Assembly (NCBI GenBank): GCA_965653495.1
Contig: CBFHAJ010000062.1
Location: 1 to 19,808, forward strand
DNA length: 19,808 nucleotides
DNA from: AG41 sp965653495
Lineage (GTDB): Bacteria > Gemmatimonadota > Gemmatimonadetes > Gemmatimonadales > GWC2-71-9
Direction of reading: 5' to 3'
How positions within the stretch are numbered: the first letter of the stretch is position 1; each line of letters starts with the position of its first letter. The notes below the pieces were generated by a model. That model was given only the letters and a program-made list of their open reading frames with translations, was not told the origin of the DNA and did no database searches. The position numbers were made by a program, and so were the translations under genes. Shown here piece after piece: positions 6,479-13,927 of this stretch.

Positions 6479-6994
6479 ATGGCAGCGGATTTCTTCATTG
6501 GCGAGTCTCTGGTAGGCGACGGGAATGAGGTCGCCCACATCGACCTGATTATCGGGTCGAAGTCCGGGCACGCAGGGCAGGCGTTCGTCAATACGTTGTC
6601 GAGCAACACGGACGGCTTCACCAAGCTGCTCGCCGTCGTGACACCCAACCTTCCCGCAAAGCCCGACACGCTGCTCTTCAACAAGGTGACGATGAAGAAC
6701 GCCACGCAGGCCGTGCAGATGTTCGGGCCCGCGCAGGCGGCGGTCGCGCGCGCGGTGGTCGACAGCGTGTCCTCGGGGGTGATCCCGCGGGATCGCGTGG
6801 ACGACTACTGCATTCTGGTCGGCGTGTTCATCCACTGGCAAGCCAAGAACGACAAGAAGATCTACGACTTCAACTACCGCGCGACCAAGGAGTCGATCGA
6901 GCGGGCCCTCAAGGGACAGCCCAAGATCGACCAGGTCATCTCCCAGGCGAAGACGGCGTCGCATCCGTTCGCCGGCGGCGCCGACAAAGGCTGA
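6479..6994 (+). CDS. fae: Formaldehyde-activating enzyme
   Basis: Fae is a cytoplasmic enzyme that condenses formaldehyde with tetrahydromethanopterin to give methylene-H4MPT, the entry step of the cluster's pathway. The 171-residue length matches the family (about 170). The conserved N-terminus FIGESLVGDGNEVAHIDLII contains H20, which corresponds to the catalytic histidine of the family. Further conserved segments are AFVNTLSSNTDGF and the central NKVTMKNATQAVQMFGPAQA. The C-terminal part KEKxx-type helix (ATKESIERALKG) is also typical. Here it is a stand-alone, single-domain Fae, not the Fae-Hps fusion of archaea. The gene has a strong ribosome binding site and a Rho-independent terminator 27 bp after the stop. 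It can therefore be expressed as a separate, more abundant transcript ahead of the mtdB-to-PTPS operon. Confidence 0.97.
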   Translation: MAADFFIGESLVGDGNEVAHIDLIIGSKSGHAGQAFVNTLSSNTDGFTKLLAVVTPNLPAKPDTLLFNKVTMKNATQAVQMFGPAQAAVARAVVDSVSSGVIPRDRVDDYCILVGVFIHWQAKNDKKIYDFNYRATKESIERALKGQPKIDQVISQAKTASHPFAGGADKG

Positions 6995-7020
6995 GCGCGG
7001 GGCGGTTGACCGAACCGACA

Positions 7021-7056
7021 TCGAGGGGCGGACCTGCCGCCCCTCGACTGCTTTTT
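7021..7056 (+). terminator. Rho-independent terminator after fae
   Basis: A perfect 10-bp stem, TCGAGGGGCG (7021-7030) with CGCCCCTCGA (7038-7047), has a 7-base loop and is followed by CTGC and five T (7052-7056). It lies between fae and mtdB, 13 bp before the mtdB ATG. It probably ends most fae transcripts and lets a fraction read through, setting a higher level of Fae than of the downstream enzymes. Confidence 0.85.
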
Positions 7057-7069
7057 GGTGTGAGGGCTG

Positions 7070-7942
7070 ATGCGAAAGCTCCTGCTGCAGCTCGACAGCT
7101 CCCGCCTGCCGAGCGTCTTCGACCAGGTGGTGGCGTACGATGCCGGCGCGGATCAGGTGATGAGCTACGGCGGCGTGGCCGAGTCGGATGTCCGCGACCT
7201 CATCCTCGGCTGCCTGTTCACGCGCGGTCCGAAGGACCTCCATCACACCGCGGTGTGGATCGGGGGCAGCAACATGGCGGCGGGGGAGCAGCTCCTGGCC
7301 GTGGCGGTGGACTCGATGTTCGATCCATTCAACGTGTCGGTCATGCTCGACTCGAACGGGTCGAACACGACGGCGGTGGCGGCCGTCGTGAAGATCGAGC
7401 AGGCCGTTGGCGACGTGAAGGGGAAACGCGTGGTGGTGCTCGCCGGCACCGGTCCCGTGGGACAGCGGGCCGCCGGCCTGCTCGCGAAGGGCGGGGCGCG
7501 CGTGACGCTCACCTCACGCAAGCCGGAGCAGGGAGAGAAGTCGCGCCAGTTCGTCAACGCCCGGTTTGACGTTCAGGTCGAGAGCACGATGGTGGCCGAT
7601 CCGTCGCACTTGCCGCGAGTGCTCGCGGGGGTCGACATCGTCCTCAACGCGGGGGCGGCGGGGGTGCAGATGCTCCCCAAGAAAGCCTGGACCGCGGTGA
7701 AGTCCCTCAAGGTCGCCGTCGACCTGAACGCGGTGCCCCCGCTCGGGATCGAAGGCGTGGAGCTGAGCGACGCCGGAGTCGTCAAGGACGGCGTCACGGT
7801 ATTCGGCGCCTTTGGCATCGGCAACTTCAAGACCAAGCTGCACAAGGCGTGCATCGCGCGCCTGTTCGAGCGCAACGACCTCGTGCTGGACGCCGAGACC
7901 ATCGCCGACGTCGCGCGGGAGTTGATGGCGCGGAAGTCGTGA
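7070..7942 (+). CDS. mtdB: NAD(P)-dependent methylene-H4MPT dehydrogenase
   Basis: This 290-residue soluble enzyme oxidises methylene-H4MPT to methenyl-H4MPT with NAD(P)+. The N-terminal pterin-binding part contains FDQVVAYDAGADQVMSYGGV and the family segment MLDSNGSNTTAVAA. The Rossmann nucleotide-binding loop is VVVLAGTGPVGQRAAGLLA (about 121-139). The C-terminal segments DLNAVPPLGIEGVE and FGAFGIGNFKTKLHKACI match MtdA/MtdB of methylotrophs. MtdA (NADP-specific, also acts on methylene-H4F) and MtdB are close paralogues. I call MtdB because the gene sits in the H4MPT cluster and no second copy is seen, but cofactor preference cannot be read from the sequence. A GAGGG ribosome binding site at 7062-7066 is close to the ATG. 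It is the first gene after the fae terminator. Confidence 0.9.
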   Translation: MRKLLLQLDSSRLPSVFDQVVAYDAGADQVMSYGGVAESDVRDLILGCLFTRGPKDLHHTAVWIGGSNMAAGEQLLAVAVDSMFDPFNVSVMLDSNGSNTTAVAAVVKIEQAVGDVKGKRVVVLAGTGPVGQRAAGLLAKGGARVTLTSRKPEQGEKSRQFVNARFDVQVESTMVADPSHLPRVLAGVDIVLNAGAAGVQMLPKKAWTAVKSLKVAVDLNAVPPLGIEGVELSDAGVVKDGVTVFGAFGIGNFKTKLHKACIARLFERNDLVLDAETIADVARELMARKS

Positions 7943-7946
7943 CGCC

Positions 7947-9041
7947 ATGCCCCGCGTCATCGGCATCGACCCGGGGACGGTGAGCATCGATCTGTGCGGC
8001 CTGGAAGACGGCCGGCTGTTCTTCGACCGTTCCCTCCCCACCGCCGCCGCCCTCGCCGACCCGAACCGCTTCGTCGCCCAGCTCGAGCAGGCCGGCTCGC
8101 TCGACCTGATCGCGGGGCCGTCCGGCTACGGCCTGCCGCTCACGCCGGCGCGGGACGCGAGCGAGGACGACCTGCGGCTGGCGCTGCTCGCCGCGCCCGG
8201 AGAGCCGGGGGGCATCGGCGGCCTGGCGGCGCTGCTGCGCGCGCTGGCACGGTCCCGCCTGCCGGTCGTGTTCACCCCCGGCGTCGTGCACCTCCCCACC
8301 GTCCCGGAGCACCGCAAGGTGAATCGGATCGACATGGGCACGGCGGAGAAGGTGTGCGCTGCCGCGCTGGGGGTGACGGAGCAGGCAGGCCGGTTGGGCC
8401 GCCCGCTGTCCACGACGTCGTTCGTGCTGCTCGAGCTGGGCGGTGCGTTCACCGCGGGGTTGGCCGTCTCGGGTGGCCAGATCGTGGACGGGGTGGGGGG
8501 CTCCGCCGGGCCGCTCGGGTTCCGGGCCGCCGGCGCGCTCGATGGCGAGGTGGCGTATCTCGCGGGCGCGGTACCCAAGGCCCTGCTGTTTCGCGGGGGC
8601 GCCGCCACGGTCGCCGGCTGGGACGAAGGGACAGAGCCACTGGAGCGGTTCGCGCAGCCGGCGACGCGGCGGGAGCGCGTCGCATGGGAGGCGTTCATGG
8701 AAGGGGTGGTGAAGACCGCGGCGGCGCTCGCGCAGTCGCTGCCGGCGCGGCCCGAGTTTTTGCTGTCGGGCCGCCTCTCCCGCGTCGATTCGGTGAGTCG
8801 CGCGATCAGCGAGCGGCTCGCGCCGCTCGGTCCCGCGCGATTGCTGGAGGGATTCGCCACGGTGGCAAAGCACGGCGCCCAAGGGGCCGCCCTCGTCGCC
8901 GACGGACTGGCGGGTGGGCCCAATCGTGAGCTCGTCGAGCTGCTCGCGCTGCGCCAGGCGCGCGGCAGCGTGCTGGATCACCTCTACGTCCTGCCGCGCG
9001 AGCAGGCACTCCTGCGGCTTCGGGGAGGTCGGGTAGCGTGA
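7947..9041 (+). CDS. DUF1464-family ASKHA-fold protein (kinase-like)
   Basis: This 364-residue protein is of the actin-like ATPase/sugar-kinase (ASKHA) type. The phosphate-1 motif is IGIDPGTVSIDLCGLEDG at the N-terminus. A second phosphate/adenosine-type glycine-rich region is FVLLELGGAFTAGLAVSGGQ, followed by IVDGVGGSAGPLGFRAAGAL. A third glycine-rich segment near FLLSGRLSRV precedes the C-terminus. The pattern fits DUF1464, a family known mainly from archaea and from H4MPT-using bacteria and sometimes labelled predicted butyrate kinase without evidence here. It starts 4 bp after mtdB and overlaps the next gene by 4 bp (GTGA). The setting suggests a phosphorylation step in H4MPT or methylofuran synthesis, but the substrate is unknown. 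Confidence 0.75.
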   Translation: MPRVIGIDPGTVSIDLCGLEDGRLFFDRSLPTAAALADPNRFVAQLEQAGSLDLIAGPSGYGLPLTPARDASEDDLRLALLAAPGEPGGIGGLAALLRALARSRLPVVFTPGVVHLPTVPEHRKVNRIDMGTAEKVCAAALGVTEQAGRLGRPLSTTSFVLLELGGAFTAGLAVSGGQIVDGVGGSAGPLGFRAAGALDGEVAYLAGAVPKALLFRGGAATVAGWDEGTEPLERFAQPATRRERVAWEAFMEGVVKTAAALAQSLPARPEFLLSGRLSRVDSVSRAISERLAPLGPARLLEGFATVAKHGAQGAALVADGLAGGPNRELVELLALRQARGSVLDHLYVLPREQALLRLRGGRVA

Positions 9042-10204
9042 CGCGCGTGCTGATCGTGGGCGTATCAACGCGGGCATTTGCCGAGTCCGCCGCACGGGCC
9101 GGATACGAAGTGGTCGCCATCGACGGGTTCGGAGACCTGGACCTGGGGGCCTGTGCCGCCGAGGTGCACATCGTGCGAGCGAAGACGAGCCGGCGATTCA
9201 GCGCACGCGGCGCGGCGGCCGCGGCGCGCGAGATCCGCTGCGACGCGGTGGTGTACGAGTCGAGCTTCGAGAATCATCCGGCCGCGGTGCGCGCGCTCGC
9301 CGCTACGCGGCCCTTGTGGGGCAATTCCCCAGCGGTGCTGGCGCACGCGCGCAACCCGCGCCGCCTGACCCGGGCACTGCGGGACGCCGGACTCGCCGCG
9401 CCGGAGGTGCGCTTCACGCGACCTCCCAACGGCGCCCGCGCCACCTGGATGCTCAAGCGCGTGCGGTCGGGTGGGGGCGAAGGGGTGGCCGTCTGGCGGC
9501 GCGGCGCCGCCCTGGAGCGAGGGAGCTACCTGCAGCGCCGCCTCGCCGGCGTGGCAGGCTCGATCGTGTTCGCGGCGGACGGCCATGGGGGGGCGGTCCC
9601 GCTTGGCGTGTCGCGCATCCTCGCGGGCGATGCACGGTTCGGGGCCGACGGTTTCCGCTACTGCGGTAACATCCTCGCGCCCGCGGGCGATCTCCAGTTC
9701 CCCGATGACGACCGCTTGCTCGGGCGCGCGACACGCGTCGCGCAGGCGGTGACGCGGGCGTTCGGGCTGGTGGGCGTGAATGGCGTCGACTTCGTGGCAC
9801 GCCGGGGTGTTCCCTACGCGATCGAAGTCAACCCGCGCTACACCGCGGCGATGGAGCTGGTCGAGCGGGCCTACGGTCTGTCCGTGTTCCGGATCCACGC
9901 CCAAGCGTGCCACGGCGAGCTACCCGCGTTCGATCTCGCCGCCGCACGGCAGCAGGCACGGCAAGCGGTCGGCAAGGCCATCCTCTACGCCCGGCGCCCG
10001 ATCACGTTGGGCGACTCGCGTGCCTGGCTCGCCGACCGCGACGTGCGCGACATCTCACCGCCGGGAACGCGCTTCGCTCCCCGCGACCCGATCTGCACGA
10101 TCATCGCTGGCGGGGGCGACGGCCAGACCTGCCTCGAGGCGCTGCGGCAGCGAGCGGTCGCGCTGTACGACACGCTCGAGCGACGCGAGGCACGGATCGC
10201 ATGA
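9038..10204 (+). CDS. ATP-grasp protein, COG2232-like, C1-cluster associated
   Basis: This encodes a predicted ATP-dependent ligase of 388 residues. The N-terminal domain begins MTRVLIVGVSTRAFAESAAR and AGYEVVAIDGFGDLDL, typical of the COG2232 type related to biotin carboxylase. The ATP-grasp part includes WMLKRVRSGGGEGVAVWRRG, the segment RYCGNILAPAGD and the metal-binding end GVNGVDFVARRG with AIEVNPRYTAAMEL. ATP-grasp enzymes join a carboxylate to an amine. Within this cluster a glutamate or amine ligation in methylofuran or H4MPT assembly is plausible; archaeal tyramine-glutamate ligase MfnD is an ATP-grasp enzyme, but orthology is not shown. The start is GTG 9038, overlapping the DUF1464 stop (GTGA), and the end overlaps fhcB (ATGA). 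Confidence 0.75.
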   Translation: MTRVLIVGVSTRAFAESAARAGYEVVAIDGFGDLDLGACAAEVHIVRAKTSRRFSARGAAAAAREIRCDAVVYESSFENHPAAVRALAATRPLWGNSPAVLAHARNPRRLTRALRDAGLAAPEVRFTRPPNGARATWMLKRVRSGGGEGVAVWRRGAALERGSYLQRRLAGVAGSIVFAADGHGGAVPLGVSRILAGDARFGADGFRYCGNILAPAGDLQFPDDDRLLGRATRVAQAVTRAFGLVGVNGVDFVARRGVPYAIEVNPRYTAAMELVERAYGLSVFRIHAQACHGELPAFDLAAARQQARQAVGKAILYARRPITLGDSRAWLADRDVRDISPPGTRFAPRDPICTIIAGGGDGQTCLEALRQRAVALYDTLERREARIA

Positions 10205-11409
10205 GCGACCGCGCGGTGGAACACGTGACGTGCCTGGGCTGCGGTTGCGCCTGCGACGACATCACCGTTGTCGTGCGGCGCGGCCGCATAGCGGAAGCGA
10301 AGCAGGCGTGCTCGCTCGGCGTTTCATGGTTCGGCGACGGCAGCGTGACCGACGAGATTCGCGTGCGCGGTCGGACCGCCAAGCTCGAGCGGGCAGTAGA
10401 CGAGGCCGTCGAGATTCTGGGCGGCCCTACGCGGGCGCTCGTGTATCTCGCCGGTGATGTCTCCTGTGAGGTACAGCGCGAGACCGTCGCGATCGCCGAC
10501 CGGTTACAGGGATCGATCGACAGCGTCGCCGCAACGGCCGCCGCGAGCGTGCTCGCCGCCCAGCGACGTGGGCGCGCGGGCACGACCCTGGGCGAGATGC
10601 GCGAGCGGGCGGACGTGATCGTGTTCTGGGGCGTGGACCCCGCGGCGCGCTATCCGCGCTACGTGTCCCGCTACGCCAACGGCCTTTCCGACCGCCGGGT
10701 CATCGCGGTCGATGTGGGCGCCCGGCGCGGTCCCCCGGACGCGGACGCGCGCGTGACCATCGCCGAAGACGAAGAGATCGACGCGCTCGGCGCCATGCGA
10801 GCAGCCGTGCAGGGACATGCGGCGGGAGGAGACGGGGTTCGGGCGGCGATCGACCTCGCCGGCCAGCTGACACGGGGACGGTATGTCGTTCTGGTGGTGG
10901 ATGCCGAGCCCGCGGCCGGACCGGGCGATCCCGACCGCGCCGAAGCCCTGATGACGCTGGCCCAGACCTTGAACGGCCCGACGCGCTGCGCCCTCTCCAC
11001 CCTGCGGGGCGGCGGCAACCGTTCCGGCGCCGACGCCGTGCTCACCTGGCAGACGGGGTTTCCGTTCGCGGTGGATTTCGCCGGCGGAGCGCCGGCTTAC
11101 CGGCCGCACGCGGGCGCCGCGGAGCTGCTGGCGCGCGGCGAGGTGGACGCGGCACTCGTGGTCGGCTCGCCGGCGACGGTGCCGGCGGATGTCGCGCGGG
11201 GACTGGCCCAGGTCAGCACGGTCGCTGTTGGGCCGCGCGCGAGCTCGGCGGCATTCCAGCCCGCGGTGGTGGTGGACACCGGTGTGGCCGGGATTCACGA
11301 AGGCGGCACTGCCTTCCGGATGGACGACGTGCCGCTGCCGCTGCGGCCGGCGCTCGAGAGCCCGCGGGTCGCCGCTGACGTGATGCGCGCGCTGCGCGAG
11401 CGGCTATGA
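10201..11409 (+). CDS. fhcB: Formyltransferase/hydrolase complex subunit B
   Basis: This 402-residue protein is the bacterial counterpart of formylmethanofuran dehydrogenase subunit B (FwdB/FmdB, molybdopterin oxidoreductase fold). In bacteria the Fhc complex hydrolyses formylmethylofuran to formate, and subunit B is thought to be structural. The N-terminus keeps a cysteine-rich motif, CLGCGCACDD, with C11, C14, C16 and C18 plus C37, like the Fe-S motif of archaeal FwdB. The region where archaeal enzymes carry the Cys/Sec ligand of W or Mo reads SVAATAAASVLAAQ (108-121) with no cysteine. The following TLGEMRERADVIVFWGVDP matches the family. The start is ATG 10201, overlapping the upstream stop by 4 bp; the end overlaps fhcA by 4 bp. 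Identity is secure from family segments and gene order. Confidence 0.93.
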   Translation: MSDRAVEHVTCLGCGCACDDITVVVRRGRIAEAKQACSLGVSWFGDGSVTDEIRVRGRTAKLERAVDEAVEILGGPTRALVYLAGDVSCEVQRETVAIADRLQGSIDSVAATAAASVLAAQRRGRAGTTLGEMRERADVIVFWGVDPAARYPRYVSRYANGLSDRRVIAVDVGARRGPPDADARVTIAEDEEIDALGAMRAAVQGHAAGGDGVRAAIDLAGQLTRGRYVVLVVDAEPAAGPGDPDRAEALMTLAQTLNGPTRCALSTLRGGGNRSGADAVLTWQTGFPFAVDFAGGAPAYRPHAGAAELLARGEVDAALVVGSPATVPADVARGLAQVSTVAVGPRASSAAFQPAVVVDTGVAGIHEGGTAFRMDDVPLPLRPALESPRVAADVMRALRERL

Positions 11410-13040
11410 GCACTCCCACCAGGCTCCGTATCGCCGGCGGCACCGTGTACGACCCCGCCAACGGCGTGGACGGCGTGGTGCGCGACGTGTGCATCGAGGG
11501 CGTTCGCATCGTGGCGGACCTCCCGGCGAGCGCCCCACGACTCGACGCGCGCGGATTGGTGGTGATGCCTGGCGGCGTGGACATCCACGCACACGTAGCC
11601 GGCTCGAGCGTCAATCACGCGCGCCGGCTGCTGCCGGAAGAGCACGCCGCCGACCGAGCGCCCGCGCCACACCTCGCGGACGGCACACGCGCCCGCTCGG
11701 GCTCGGGCGGGACGGTACCCAGCACGTTCGCCACCGGATACCGCTACGCGGGGCTCGGCTACACCACGGTCATGGAGGCAGCGGTCGCCCCGGTCGCCGC
11801 GCGCCACGCCCACGCTGAGCTGGACGATACGCCGATCATCGACGCTGGATTTTTTGTGCTGCTCGGCAACGACGACTACCTGCTGCGCCAGATCGCCGCG
11901 AACGAGGGAGCCCGGGCGCGCGACTATGCCGCGTGGCTGCTGGGCGTCACGCGGGGATACGCCATCAAGATCGTGAACCCCGGCGGCGTGGCGGTGTGGA
12001 AGACCGGCGGTTCCACGAGAAACGTGCGCGGTCTGGACGATGCCATCGGCTCGAGCATCGTCACACCACGGAAGATTCTCGACACGCTCGCGGGGGCCGC
12101 CACCGCGCTCGAGCTACCTCACCCCGTCCACATTCACTGCAACAACCTCGGTCAGCCGGGCAACAGCGCGACCACACTCGAGAGCATGCGGGCGCTCGCG
12201 GGCCGGCGTGCGCATTTCACGCACCTGCAGTTCCACAGCTACGGCGGCGAGCCGGGTAAAGGATGGAAGTCCGCCGCGAAAGAGGTGATCGCGTACGTCA
12301 ACGACCATCCTGAGGTGAGCGTGGATGTCGGCCAGGTGATGTTCGGGCCGGCGACCACGGTCACGGCCGACGGGCCCGTCGAGCACCTCCTCTACGCGAG
12401 CACGGGCCGCAAGTGGGTCAACGTCGACGTCGAGCTCGAGACGGGGTGCGGGATCGTGCCCTACACGTACCGGGAGAAAGCCGCCGTGGCAGCGCTGCAG
12501 TGGGCCGTCGGGCTCGAGCTGTTCCTGCTCGCCCGCGATCCGTGGCGCGTGGTGCTGTCGACCGATCACCCCAACGGCGGGACGTTCCGCTCCTACCCGG
12601 AGCTGATTCGCTTGCTGATGGATCGCGCGTACCGGGACCAGCGCCTCAAGGGCGTGAACCAGAAGCTGCTCCAGGGGAGCGCGCTCTTGGACGGGCTGGC
12701 GCGCGAGTACACGCTGAGCGAGATCGCCATCGTCACGCGAGCCGGTCCGGCCCGTTTGCTCGGCCTCGCGCGCAAAGGACATCTCGGTCCCGGAGCCGAT
12801 GCCGACGTGACGGTCTACGCGCCCGACGCCGATCGCGCGAAGATGTTCGCGTCACCGCGCTACGTCCTGAAGGCCGGCGAGCTGGTAGTGGAGGACGGGC
12901 AGCTGCGGCGTGCCCCAACAGGTGCCCGGCACGCGGTGCGGCCGGAGTATGATCGGGCGGTGTTGCGGGACGTGAAGCGGTTCTTCGACGAGCACGCGAC
13001 GGTGGCATTCGAGAACTATGGAGCCGAGCCTGCGGCATGA
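11406..13040 (+). CDS. fhcA: Formyltransferase/hydrolase complex subunit A (amidohydrolase)
   Basis: This 544-residue amidohydrolase-fold subunit is the hydrolytic centre that releases formate from formylmethylofuran. Predicted binuclear metal ligands are H61 and H63 in GGVDIHAHVAG, K188 in AIKIVNPGG (the carboxylated-lysine position), the histidines in VHIHCNNLGQ (H242, H244) and FTHLQFHSYGG, and D387 in STDHPNGG. Length and motifs match FwdA/FhcA (about 540-570 residues) rather than dihydropyrimidinase. The C-terminal part (about 430-544) holds the family's small beta-domain, including LGPGADADVTVYAPDAD. ATG 11406 overlaps the fhcB stop and the end overlaps fhcD, both by 4 bp, so the four subunit genes should be translated in a coupled way. 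Confidence 0.96.
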   Translation: MSTPTRLRIAGGTVYDPANGVDGVVRDVCIEGVRIVADLPASAPRLDARGLVVMPGGVDIHAHVAGSSVNHARRLLPEEHAADRAPAPHLADGTRARSGSGGTVPSTFATGYRYAGLGYTTVMEAAVAPVAARHAHAELDDTPIIDAGFFVLLGNDDYLLRQIAANEGARARDYAAWLLGVTRGYAIKIVNPGGVAVWKTGGSTRNVRGLDDAIGSSIVTPRKILDTLAGAATALELPHPVHIHCNNLGQPGNSATTLESMRALAGRRAHFTHLQFHSYGGEPGKGWKSAAKEVIAYVNDHPEVSVDVGQVMFGPATTVTADGPVEHLLYASTGRKWVNVDVELETGCGIVPYTYREKAAVAALQWAVGLELFLLARDPWRVVLSTDHPNGGTFRSYPELIRLLMDRAYRDQRLKGVNQKLLQGSALLDGLAREYTLSEIAIVTRAGPARLLGLARKGHLGPGADADVTVYAPDADRAKMFASPRYVLKAGELVVEDGQLRRAPTGARHAVRPEYDRAVLRDVKRFFDEHATVAFENYGAEPAA

Positions 13041-13927
13041 ACATCAACGGCGTCGCCATCGCGGACACGTTCGCCGAGGCGTTCACGATGCGGGTCGCGC
13101 GGCTCATCATCACCGGGCGCACCCCCAGGTGGGCGCGGGAGGCCGCGACCAAGCTGACGGGGTTCGCGACGTCGGTGATTGGCTGCAAGTGCGAGGCGGG
13201 CATCGAGCGCGAGCTCGCCGAGCGCGAGACGCCCGATGGCCGCCCCGGCGTGAGCGTGCTGTTTCTCACCATGGACAAGGCCAGCCTCCCCGAGCAGCTG
13301 ATCGTGCGGATCGGGCAAACGGTGCTCACCTGCCCCACGACCGCCTGCTTCGACGGGCTCCCCGACGCTCCCGACCGCTTGGCGGTCGGGAAAGCGCTGC
13401 GCGTGTTCGGCGACGGGTTCCAGGCGAGCAAGGTGATCGGCGGCCGGCGCTACTGGCGCGTCCCGGTGATGGAAGGGGAGTTCCTGATCGAAGAGACGTT
13501 CGGGATGCAGAAGGGGGTGGGCGGGGGGAATTTTCTCATTCTTGCGAGCGACGCCGATACCGCGCTGGCGGCAGCCGAGGCCGCCGTGGTCTCCATGACC
13601 AACCTGGCTGGCGTCATTCTGCCGTTTCCCGGGGGCGCGGTCCGCAGCGGGAGCAAGGAGGGCTCCCAGCGCTACAAGAGCATGATCGCGACCACGAACG
13701 ACGCCTTCGCCCCGAGTCTGCGAGCCGTCACGCGGTCGCAACTGCCGGAGGGTGTGAACAGCGTGCTCGAGATCGTGCTGGACGGCACCGATGGCCCGGC
13801 GATCGAAGCGGCGATGCGCCTGGGGATCCGCGCCGCGTGCCGGCCCGGCGTTCATACCATCACAGCGGGAAATTATGGGGGCAAGCTCGGCCCGCATCAC
13901 TTCTACCTGAGGAAAATCCTGTCGTGA
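13037..13927 (+). CDS. fhcD: Formylmethanofuran--H4MPT formyltransferase subunit D
   Basis: This 296-residue protein is homologous to archaeal Ftr. It transfers the formyl group from formyl-H4MPT to methylofuran within the Fhc complex. The start MNINGVAIADTFAEAFTMRV is characteristic. Further segments are ATSVIGCKCEAGIERELAE, TVLTCPTTACFDGLP, GDGFQASKVIGGRRYWRVPV and the end GIRAACRPGVHTITAGNYGG. The length agrees with the family (about 295-300). ATG 13037 overlaps fhcA by 4 bp, and the stop overlaps the GTG of fhcC. The order B-A-D-C keeps all subunits together. Confidence 0.97.
   Translation: MNINGVAIADTFAEAFTMRVARLIITGRTPRWAREAATKLTGFATSVIGCKCEAGIERELAERETPDGRPGVSVLFLTMDKASLPEQLIVRIGQTVLTCPTTACFDGLPDAPDRLAVGKALRVFGDGFQASKVIGGRRYWRVPVMEGEFLIEETFGMQKGVGGGNFLILASDADTALAAAEAAVVSMTNLAGVILPFPGGAVRSGSKEGSQRYKSMIATTNDAFAPSLRAVTRSQLPEGVNSVLEIVLDGTDGPAIEAAMRLGIRAACRPGVHTITAGNYGGKLGPHHFYLRKILS

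Noticed and set aside
7006..7011. TTGACC as -35 box for an mtdB promoter
   Set aside because: No acceptable -10 lies 16-18 bp downstream, and the terminator stem occupies that place.
7827..9095. A 422-residue minus-strand frame opposite the DUF1464 gene
   Set aside because: Its composition is a typical high-GC shadow, with no recognised motif, and the plus-strand gene has ASKHA motifs and operon overlaps.
9065..9913. A 282-residue minus-strand frame opposite the ATP-grasp gene
   Set aside because: No domain is recognisable, and the plus-strand ATP-grasp motifs and 4-bp junctions are decisive.
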